NCBI GenBank assembly: GCA_021401465.1
Contig: JADDMT010000041.1
Coordinates: 1-64,000 of the forward strand
From: Teratosphaeria epicoccoides
Taxonomy: Eukaryota; Ascomycota; Dothideomycetes; Mycosphaerellales; Teratosphaeriaceae
Reading direction: 5' to 3'
DNA length: 64,000 bases
Part shown: positions 56,405 to 64,000 of the stretch, in pieces
Position numbering within the stretch: the stretch's first letter is position 1
Layout of the letters: the number at the start of each line of letters is the position of its first letter
The notes under the pieces: model-generated
Database searches by the model: none
Told to the model about the DNA's origin: nothing
The model's input: the letters and a program-made list of their open reading frames with translations, nothing else
Translations under genes and position numbers: made by a program

Positions 56405-57535
56405 TCACTGCTCCCTCTCCGTCACCACCGTCCCCTTGACCGCCACCCCTCCCGCCGGCGTCTGCGTCCAAATCTCATACTTCCCCTCGCCCACCTTCGC
56501 TCCGCAAAACGTCACCGGCTCGTGCGCGTACAGCGGTGCCAAATTCCTATACTCCACGCTCTTCACCACCTCCCTAGCCCCTCGCGTCCCCAACTCCTGC
56601 TGCAAACACGTCACCATAAACACATAGCTCAACGGCCCATGGAACAATCTCTCCCGATGCCGCTCCACGTCCCGGCAATACTCTGGATCCAAATGGATCG
56701 CGTGCGCGTTGAACGTCAGCGCCGAGAAGCGGAACAACAGCTTCGCGTCCGGCGTGATGGTGTGAGACCAGTCGGGCGCGCGCGGCGGCTGCAGCTGCTT
56801 GCCGCCCGCCTTCTGCACTTCCGCCGCCGCTTGCGCCGGCGAGCGCGCGCGCATGAAGACGATGTTGCGCGTCTCGACGATGCTGCAGGGCCCGAAATCG
56901 GACTCCGCGGCCCGCCAGAGCCGTTGGCGGACGCGGTGGTCGAGGGTTTCTTGCGCGGGGCCGCCGTCGGGCTGCGCGGGGGCCCGGGCGCGAGCTTCGG
57001 CGTCCGTGGCGCGCGCGATCCTTCTCTCGACGCCGACGAAGAGTTTCTCTTCGCCGGGCGGGCCTTTCGTCGTCACGGAGCGGATGAACTCGGCGCAGAC
57101 GCCGCGGCCGCTGTCCAGCGTCAGGGGCTGGGAGAGGTTGTAGGAGACGCGTCCGCCGGCCCACATGCGGCGGACGAAGGGCGCGCCGGGGGATTGGTCG
57201 GGGTTCGTGCCGTCGGGGAGCATCGCGCTTTGGGGCTTGGTGGGTTCGAAGTAGACGAGGTGGTGGGGGATCGGGAGGACGGAGGCGGGTTGGGTGGGGG
57301 GGAGGACGGCGGGAGCGCGCGTGGAGGGGAGCCAGTCGGCGAGGGTGACGGCGAGGCGGTAGGATTGCTGCGGGGTCAGGTCGTCGAAGGTGGGTGGGAT
57401 TTGGCGGGTTTTCATTTCGTGTTCGAGGGCGGAGAAGTCGCTGGTCCATCTGCGTTGGTGGGGGCGGCGGAGGAGGATGGAGGGGTGGGGATGTTTGAGC
57501 CGTTGGGCTCGGAATGATCGCGCTGCTGTCGCCAT
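56405..57535 (-). CDS. HTD2: mitochondrial 3-hydroxyacyl-thioester dehydratase (type II FAS)
   Basis: Dehydratase step of mitochondrial type II fatty-acid synthesis, which supplies octanoyl chains for lipoate. Single exon, 376 residues. An Arg-rich presequence (MATAARSFRAQRLKHP) suits matrix import. HotDog-fold signatures: HLVYFEP, RRMWAGGRV and, C-terminal, FRFSALTFNAHAIHLDPEYC with the catalytic-type H-A-I-H-x-D region, then HRERLFHGPLSYVFMV. Matches fungal Htd2 in layout and length. The GC-rich coding strand produces several long shadow frames on the other strand. Confidence 0.9.
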   Translation of the reverse strand: MATAARSFRAQRLKHPHPSILLRRPHQRRWTSDFSALEHEMKTRQIPPTFDDLTPQQSYRLAVTLADWLPSTRAPAVLPPTQPASVLPIPHHLVYFEPTKPQSAMLPDGTNPDQSPGAPFVRRMWAGGRVSYNLSQPLTLDSGRGVCAEFIRSVTTKGPPGEEKLFVGVERRIARATDAEARARAPAQPDGGPAQETLDHRVRQRLWRAAESDFGPCSIVETRNIVFMRARSPAQAAAEVQKAGGKQLQPPRAPDWSHTITPDAKLLFRFSALTFNAHAIHLDPEYCRDVERHRERLFHGPLSYVFMVTCLQQELGTRGAREVVKSVEYRNLAPLYAHEPVTFCGAKVGEGKYEIWTQTPAGGVAVKGTVVTEREQ

Positions 57536-58025
57536 TGCGGGTGGGGGGATGAGAGTGGTGTGAACAGCAGAGGGGAGGGGGAGACATTGTTGAGACCGGT
57601 GTTTGTGTTTAATGATGCGCCGCGAGCGGAGGGCTCTCTCCAGACTTCGGCACGAGCCTCGGATTAAGGCCGGTATTTCCCAGCACGGCAGGCACGCATG
57701 GGACCGCTTCTCATAAACTCACAAACTCGTCTCTCTCCTGCTCTGATCCATTCACCTACCTTCAGGGTGTCTCTGCATGCTCCTCAAAGGGAGCCGAGGT
57801 CTTGGTACAGGCTATGAAGAAGATATCAATGGTAACATGTGAAAAGGCAGCAGAGCTTCGAGGATATCTACCATGCAGACCCCTCACAGATCTGCATCCT
57901 TGAACAACCTGGAAAGGTAGGACTGCTGAGTCGCATGAGCATGCCTGTTCCTGCATCAGCCTCCTCTCCGTCATTACTCGCCTCTCAATTCTTATTCCTC
58001 TCTCACCCACTACGCAGCACGCAAC
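57536..58025. promoter_or_regulatory. divergent promoter, HTD2 / GH92
   Basis: 490 bp between divergent starts. No gene or named site seen. Confidence 0.4.
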
Positions 58026-60362
58026 ATGCTCCATCTGCTACTGACTGCTCTCCCACTTCTCGCGCGAGCTCAAACTAACACCACAGACCAGGCCGCACAG
58101 AACTACAACCTGATCGACCCCTTCATCGGCTCCTGCAGCGGCGGCAATGTCTTCGTCGGCGCCACCCTCCCCTACGGCATGGCCAAAGCCGTCGCCGATG
58201 TGTCTGGCTCGAATACCGCCGGCTGGTCCTACGACTTCTCCAACGTGACGGGCTTTTCTGCCCTCCACGATTCGGGGACGGGGGGTCAGCCCTCAATGGG
58301 CAACTTTCCGCTCTCTGTCCAGCCGTCATGTGCTGGAGACGTGGTTGGTGGATGCAAGTTTGGGAGTAAATATGAGCGAGCCGTCAACTATCTCAATGGC
58401 ACGCCGAAAGCCCAGCCGGGCTATTTTGCGCTGGGCCTAGACAATGGTGTCACTTTTGAGACGACTGTGACTGAGCATGCCGCCCTGTATGATTTTCACT
58501 TCTCCAACAATGCTAGCATCAGCCCGATGTTCCTTGTGGATCTCACCGATCTGCAAGACAGCCGTCAGAACGCGAGCGTCAGTGTCAATCCAGAAACCGG
58601 CCGCATCAGTGGCAACGGGACTTTCCTACCCAGCTTCGGCGTGGGATCTTACCAGGTGTACTTCTGCGTGGATTGGCAAGGTGCCGACGTGCGAGATACG
58701 GGTACATGGGTCAACCAACGGGGCGGCACAGAACCAAAAGAGCTTTTCGTCAACCGCGGCTACAGTCTGTTCTACATCCAAGCTGGCGGCTTCGTTCGCC
58801 TTGGCAGGCCGATCGGTGGGACTGTGCAGGCCAGAGTAGGAGTGAGTTTCTTGAGCACTGCGCAGGCGTGCAGAAGCGCCGAGACTGAAATACCAGACTG
58901 GGACTTTGCTCGCGTCAGGCAAGATGCAGAGAATGCGTGGAAGGCGAAGCTTGGTGGTGTCTCAATCGTGCCTGGTGGCGCCTCCAAAGACCTTCAGCGG
59001 ACATTCTTCACCGGCATCTACAGAACCATGATCTCGCCACAGAACTACACAGGCGAGAACCCGCTCTGGGAGAGCACAGAACCGTACTTCGACAGCTTCT
59101 ACTGCATCTGGGACAGCTTCCGCACCACCTTTCCCTTCCTTATCGTCTTCGACCCTTCGACCCTCGCACAGCTCGTACGCTCTCTAATCGATACCTACGT
59201 CCACCTCGGCTGGCTGCCCGACTGCCGCATGCAGCTCTGCAAAGGCTACTCGCAAGGCGGCAGCAACGCGGACGTAGTCCTCGCAGACGCCTACGTGAAG
59301 AACATCACGGGCGGTATCGACTGGAACCTCGCCTATAGAGCCGTCGTCAACGACGCAGAGAACGAGCCTTTTGATTGGGGCGTGGAGGGTCGCGGTGGTC
59401 TGCAGAGCTGGAAACAACTGGGATACATCCCCGTCAACGACTACAATTACCTCGGCTTCGGCCCAGACTTCCACAGCATCTCCCGCACGCTCGAGTACGC
59501 TTACAACGACTTTTCCGCCTCCCAAATCGCCCGCGGGCTCGGCCACGCCACAGACGCGGCCAAGTACCTCGAGCGCAGCAGTAACTGGCTCAACCTCTAC
59601 AAGTCCACACAAACTTCCCTCTGGCCGAACGGCACAGATACAGGCTTCACCGGGTTCTTCCAGCCGCGCTACATGAACGGGACGTGGCGGTTTCAAGACC
59701 CCATCGAGTGTAGTCCGCTCGATCAGTTTTGCAGCTACTCTTCCAACCCGAAAGAGACGTTCGAGTCGAGCATCTGGGAGTATCTGTTCTACGTGCCGCA
59801 GGACCCGGCGAAGCTGATCAAGACGTTGGGCGGCGCCGGGGAGTTTGTGAGGAGGTTGGATTTCTTGCACGAGTCCGGGTTGCTGGAGATCGGGAACGAG
59901 CCGAGTGAGCTGGCGTGTTTCCTGTACCATTACGCTGGACGACCCGGGCGCTCGGCTGACAGGATCCGGACGTACGTCCCCTCGTCTTTCAACGCGTCCG
60001 TGAACGGTCTGCCCGGCAACGACGACTCGGGCGCGTCGGGGTCGTTCCTGGCGTTTGCGATGACGGGAGTGTTTCCTGTCGCGGGCCAGAATGTGTATCT
60101 CATATCTCCGCCGTTTTTCGAGGAGGTGGCGTTTACGAGTCCTGTGACGGGTCGGACGGCGAGGATCAGGAGTTGCGGGTTTGATTCGGAGGGGGGGAGG
60201 GTGTATGTGCAGAATGCGACGTTGGATGGAGAGGCGTATGGAAGGAGCTGGGTGGGGCATGAGTTTTTTTTGCAGGGAGGCGTGTTGGAGCTTGTGCTGG
60301 GGAGTCGGGAGAGTGGGTGGGGGACTAGGGAGGAGGATTTGCCGCCGAGTGCTGGAGGTTAG
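58026..60362 (+). CDS. secreted GH92 alpha-1,2-mannosidase-like enzyme
   Basis: Exo-acting, calcium-dependent alpha-mannosidase family, probably trimming N-glycan or wall mannose outside the cell. Single exon, 778 residues. Signal peptide MLHLLLTALPLLARAQ, followed by YNLIDPFIGS, the usual GH92 start. N-terminal sandwich: GNVFVGATLPYGMAKAV and NVTGFSALHDSGTG. The (alpha/alpha)6 catalytic part: FDSFYCIWDSFRTTFPFL, SIWEYLFYVPQD, EPSELACFLYHYAG and the hallmark NDDSGASGSFLAFAMTG. Several N-glycosylation sequons. Mannose-linkage specificity is inferred from the family. Confidence 0.95.
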   Translation: MLHLLLTALPLLARAQTNTTDQAAQNYNLIDPFIGSCSGGNVFVGATLPYGMAKAVADVSGSNTAGWSYDFSNVTGFSALHDSGTGGQPSMGNFPLSVQPSCAGDVVGGCKFGSKYERAVNYLNGTPKAQPGYFALGLDNGVTFETTVTEHAALYDFHFSNNASISPMFLVDLTDLQDSRQNASVSVNPETGRISGNGTFLPSFGVGSYQVYFCVDWQGADVRDTGTWVNQRGGTEPKELFVNRGYSLFYIQAGGFVRLGRPIGGTVQARVGVSFLSTAQACRSAETEIPDWDFARVRQDAENAWKAKLGGVSIVPGGASKDLQRTFFTGIYRTMISPQNYTGENPLWESTEPYFDSFYCIWDSFRTTFPFLIVFDPSTLAQLVRSLIDTYVHLGWLPDCRMQLCKGYSQGGSNADVVLADAYVKNITGGIDWNLAYRAVVNDAENEPFDWGVEGRGGLQSWKQLGYIPVNDYNYLGFGPDFHSISRTLEYAYNDFSASQIARGLGHATDAAKYLERSSNWLNLYKSTQTSLWPNGTDTGFTGFFQPRYMNGTWRFQDPIECSPLDQFCSYSSNPKETFESSIWEYLFYVPQDPAKLIKTLGGAGEFVRRLDFLHESGLLEIGNEPSELACFLYHYAGRPGRSADRIRTYVPSSFNASVNGLPGNDDSGASGSFLAFAMTGVFPVAGQNVYLISPPFFEEVAFTSPVTGRTARIRSCGFDSEGGRVYVQNATLDGEAYGRSWVGHEFFLQGGVLELVLGSRESGWGTREEDLPPSAGG

Positions 60363-62829
60363 TGGTTTGCGCAATTCAGGGAACGGTAGATGTCTGGGGT
60401 TTGGAGTTGATATCTAGATGACTTCTTGGATGTGGTCGTTGCGTGTCTGGTTGGCTTTTTGAGCGGCTAATACTACATGTACTGTTGCTCTGTGGTATCC
60501 ATCCAGGTTTTTCTTTAAGCTTCATCGGCTTGAGCATTGTCGTGGTAATGCCGAATTGGACACGGCTGCTGAGGTTCCAGCTCTTGAAGCCTTGTTCGCA
60601 GTCCGTGATGTTTAGTCTAAGGCGGAGTTGCAGGTACCTCAGATTATGTGAATAAGATAGGTGGTGGCAGACTCTTCGATGATCTGTGTCTGATGGCCTC
60701 AACAAATCTGTGACCTGTGTGACTGATGCGCGTTGTCAGGTATCTGATCGATCGAAATATCTTTTCAAATCTTGAGTGCAAGGCACGCTGGGGTTGGGCA
60801 GGGCGGAGGTATGTGGTAAGATCAGAGACGAGGTTTCATTTCCAGTCGAGATGCTGTGAGGCTGTCGTGAGGGTCAAGGGCATGAGCGTCTTGGCGATAG
60901 ATTTTTCAACGCACCTGTCGGATCCTGATCGCGGCTCCCAGTCGAAAGGACTCGCATACAGTGGTGCAGAGACTGATCCACCCGTCTGCCTAGCAGACCG
61001 ACCAGTAGATCGCTCTTCGGCAGTTTTGGATCCCGACTGCCCTGCTTCCACCACACGGGCTCCCTGGCGAGCGCTGACTCGGCCGAGATGCCAGGTGATC
61101 GGCTATCCGTGTCCTTGCCACTTTCCACTTGTCCCGAAAAAGTTATCCAGAGACTGGGGACGCCCTCGCCTGTGTTACATCACGAAGGCGGCCAGGTAAA
61201 CTAGGGATCATTGGTAGCGTGGACTTCTGTTCCTTGCACGAGATCCTCGACATGGGTCCATGCCTGGCAGGCGCGCGTATAACCTAGCGCTTTCGAAAGC
61301 ATCTCTGCTCGTTGCTGTGATATTGCCAAGGATGGGATGCCCGAGAGGTTGTCACGCGATTGGCATCGACGTAAGGTCATCGAAAGGTTCAGGGATGTTG
61401 CACTGTATCGGCCTCGTGCAGTGGTGCTAGGCATGTCTCTCCAGAGCTTGCTCTGTGCCTAATCCGCTCGCTTAGAGCAAGATTGTCGCCGTTTGGCCAC
61501 ATACGGCACGGCGCAGCATGCTGAGTTGGCCGGCATGCCTTGTGTGCATATGTCTGCGAAGACCGCTTGCCTCACCAAACAGCTTTGGGCAACTCATGCT
61601 GCACTTGAAGCCTTGCTCGTGGACGGAAGCGCAGTGACGGCTAGTACGAAGTCAGACTGTGGACGCTTTGCATTCGCCAACACTGCTTTACTTCAGATTT
61701 AATTCCATGGCAGAGGTTTTCTTGCGCGACGAATGATGGGACCAGACTGCGCCGTCTTGTTTCGTGCCTGGTGCTCTGGACAGAAGCGTCGAATTGATAC
61801 ATCGACTCACGCTCGCGGCCGGTAAGTGGTCGTTTGGCGCAAGAGACTGCTGGGAGATGTTGCATCGAAGGACTAAACAGGTGTCTTGCACGGCTGTGCA
61901 AGTGCTGAAGTGGTGCACTCGGACTGGTTGCTAGGCATGGGACGAAGACTTCGTGATCTGAGCTATGGCCTGCGAAACAGTCCTGGAGGAACTGTGCAGC
62001 AGTGTCAAAGTATTCCCGATATGAACCGCCGAGGTGCGCATCGATCTAAATCGAACAGTCAAGGTGAGCCGGATCATGTACGATGTGTGGATGGAGGTCT
62101 TCGTTAACTAGAGAATGGTCCCACAGTTCTCCGGAGATTGGGGACGCGCAGAGTGTCTACTCCACGCCGCGTGAAGCGAACCATTTTTGGGTAAAAAGAA
62201 CTCGCGATTGCCCGAGCTCACGCGGCAGCGCCGCAGGCGCGGATTGCATTTGATGATGGCGAAGGAGACTGAACACAGCGCAGAGGGATCGCAGCGTTTT
62301 GGGAATGTCCACAAGGCTGCGGAGGCGGCCCCATGTACTCTGCCTGATGCAGCGATCCGGACCTAGCACTGCCTCATGCGTATGCCCACAAGTTGCAGGA
62401 CTGGTCAAACAGCGTAAGCCTAAAATTCGTCATGCGATATGAGGACTCGGCTTATCCAGTCTTGAAAATTCGAATGACGTCCGGCTGGTCGACCGGTTTC
62501 CATGTGCTGGCGAGTGAACACCGCTGCATGATCGGCACTTGCGACAGGTACTCATCGACAGTAACGACTCCTCTGTCTGGACCGACAAGCAGTCACACGG
62601 CCATCCAATGAACCATGAGCAAGCGCACCAAGTCGACTGTTAAGGCTTGCCAGCGTTTGACAGAGCACTCAAGATCAGATGGAGCAGTGACAGCGCAACT
62701 GGAGCGTCGACCCTGGAGGCATGCAGGGAGTCGCCAGGTCTGCAAAGACCAGGCTTTTGAATTCACGTATTGAGGTCGTTAGACGTGCACAAGATTGCCA
62801 ACCGCTGATAGCAATTTGTACCGTTTCTT
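60363..62829. other. 2.5-kb intergenic region
   Basis: Between convergent GH92 and BET5. The longest frame (60726-61199, +) has no recognisable domain, signal or composition. No repeat or RNA was seen. The long gap could hide a small or decayed gene. Confidence 0.4.
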
Positions 62830-63473
62830 CTACTGCTGATCATCTCGCTTGAAAATCGTGTCCTGTGGTCGCTGTTAGCACATTTTAGCCAACACTGAAC
62901 CTCCAGCATTGGCGAAACTCACAATGAACTTCTCCACTCCACCATCAAACAGCTCATTCGCCACCCCCTTCCCTCCCTCCGCCAGTCCCCTCTTCCCCAT
63001 CGGCGTCAACCCGCTCTTCACCACATACTCCACATACAACGTCGCCCAAATCTGATGCAGCACGGTCCGCATGTTCCCGACACGCGTATCTGTCAGCATG
63101 ACAAATTTCAGCTGCGTGGGGGTCTCGAAGTAGTGCAATTTGTACTCTCCTGTGCGGTAGGAGAGGAATGAGTCCTGGGGTCCACCGAGCTGCCGGCACA
63201 TGCGACGGAGAGAAAAGATGGTGCCGAAGATCAGTTTGGCATCGTCGGCATCTTTGGCGGCGCGTTTGGCGTTGTAGGAGAGGGTGCCATGTGAGGTCAA
63301 GGTGGATAGTTTGGTTTTTGATGAGAGCGGTGGCGGCTGTGAGGTGGCGGCGGCGGTGGACCAGCGTTTGGTGTAGATGCAGTCCGCTGAGACCTTATTA
63401 GAGGAAGATGTGTTTCTTGGAATGAAGCTCGCTTACTGTGGCGATCAAAGATGTAGAAGGAGTAGACGGACAT
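62830..63473 (-). CDS. BET5: TRAPP subunit Bet5 (TRAPPC1)
   Basis: Longin-fold subunit of the TRAPP complexes, Rab guanine-exchange and tethering factors in ER-Golgi traffic. Three exons, 63473-63437 (37 nt), 63386-62923 and 62871-62830, with introns of 50 and 51 bp, give 180 residues. The first exon reads MSVYSFYIFDRH, then splicing continues T-DCIYTKRW, as in the family. Middle motifs: DAKLIFGTIFSLRRM, SFLSYRTGEYKLHYFETPT, KFVMLTDTRVGN. The last splice replaces an out-of-family tail with FIRPQDTIFKRDDQQ, where F-I/V-R fits other Bet5 ends. A start four codons upstream (MIATM) is possible. Confidence 0.93.
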
Positions 63474-63753
63474 GGTTGCTATCACCTAATGCCCATCGAT
63501 GGAGTGAGGGGGGTGGCGCCGACGCCGACGACTTTGCCGTTCAGCCTGCAGCATTCATAGCTGGTCCTTGACAGACTCAGGAGGCTGAAGTAACAAGGCG
63601 AAGTTCTGGGCCGTGGTTGGAGGGATATTTCATTTCAACCGCATATTCAGAATGCCAAGCCTCGCTGGCCAAGGTCACGTCCGGGCCGACCCGAGCTGAC
63701 TAAGCAATGATCTTTCCAACATTACTGGGCAATTTAATCAATCGCGGTCCGGA

Positions 63754-63960
63754 ATGCTAGGCCAGGGACAAACATGGAAACAGCGGGACATTTGGCCAGA
63801 TGAGACTGCGATTTGGAAGGATTTGCTGACAGACATTGGGGAAATTCCTCTTCGGCGTCGAAGCACAGTCGCGGCACAGCTATATCAGGCTTGGAGGGCG
63901 AGACATGAACAGCTTCGGAGAGAAGAGACTGTACATGTACGATCAAAGGTTCGGCGATAG
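63754..63960 (+). CDS. possible small basic protein
   Basis: Open frame of 68 residues with a basic, Trp- and Arg-rich sequence (WKDLLTDIGEIPLRRR, YQAWRARHEQLRREE). No family recognised. The composition is protein-like and may be the first part of a longer gene beyond the window edge. Divergent from BET5 with about 280 bp between. The rest of 63474-64000 holds nothing else. Confidence 0.3.
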   Translation: MLGQGQTWKQRDIWPDETAIWKDLLTDIGEIPLRRRSTVAAQLYQAWRARHEQLRREETVHVRSKVRR

Positions 63961-64000
63961 CAATGGCTGAACATACCCCGCGATCACACGAGCTCGATTC

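Noticed and set aside
56522..57517. 331-codon plus-strand frame
   Set aside because: Shadow of HTD2 on the opposite strand.
59184..60374. 396-codon minus-strand frame
   Set aside because: Shadow of the GH92 gene, which has a signal peptide and clear motifs.
60726..61199. 157-codon plus-strand frame
   Set aside because: Composition is not protein-like, with no domain or signal and no splice partners.
1..64000. CRISPR array, rRNA, tRNA or biosynthetic cluster
   Set aside because: Looked for by eye and not seen; the genome type is eukaryotic and the genes are mostly housekeeping.

Overview
The window looks like nuclear DNA of a filamentous ascomycete, most likely a dothideomycete close to the Mycosphaerellales. 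The evidence is short introns (about 50-80 bp, GT...AG with CTAAC/CTGAC-like branch sites), close and often divergent gene spacing, fungal-specific families (WSC proteins, Pbn1, Htd2, Avt1, a GPH/SLC45 sucrose-type transporter) and a Ty3/gypsy element scarred by CpA-to-TpA mutations typical of repeat-induced point mutation (RIP). The lineage call is inference; no rRNA or barcode lies in the window.

Layout. 1-8290 is a transposon-derived flank: a decayed gypsy element on the minus strand with a partial left LTR-like repeat and a candidate right LTR, a second block of decayed coding DNA, then short inverted and direct repeats. From 8801 the window is ordinary gene-rich chromosome: AMPK beta subunit (+), succinyl-CoA ligase alpha (-), Pbn1 (+), a wrecked Hsp70-like gene (-), a sucrose-type transporter (-), an Nhx-type Na+/H+ exchanger (+), an unnamed membrane protein (-), a secreted DUF1996/WSC protein (+), a wrecked secreted astacin-like metalloprotease (-), Pho88/Snd3 (-), Bre1 (-) divergent from Bdp1 (+), a small F-box/2EXR-like protein (-), mitochondrial NADH kinase Pos5 (-), an AGPAT-type acyltransferase (+), a small cysteine-rich secreted protein (-), histone H2A.Z (+), prephenate dehydratase (-), eRF1 (-), an Avt1-like transporter (+), mitochondrial Htd2 (-), a secreted GH92 mannosidase (+) and the TRAPP subunit Bet5 (-).

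Functionally this is a housekeeping block (energy sensing and TCA cycle, chromatin and Pol III transcription, translation termination, secretory pathway, GPI anchors, ion homeostasis) with a few secreted or accessory genes. No biosynthetic cluster, CRISPR array, rRNA or tRNA was found. Exon models were worked out by hand from splice signals, reading phase and family knowledge.

The most interesting signal is downstream of the eRF1 stop codon. The reading frame stays open for 93 codons, then crosses a good 52-bp intron whose removal keeps the frame open for 36 more codons. This is what stop-codon readthrough and/or 3'-UTR-intron-dependent autoregulation of eRF1 would look like. Other points worth a look are a long open antisense frame in the gypsy element, RIP-type stops confined to particular codons, a metalloprotease pseudogene with a 30-bp relic intron, a doubled myristoylation-type start in AMPK beta, and several genes with tiny first exons.
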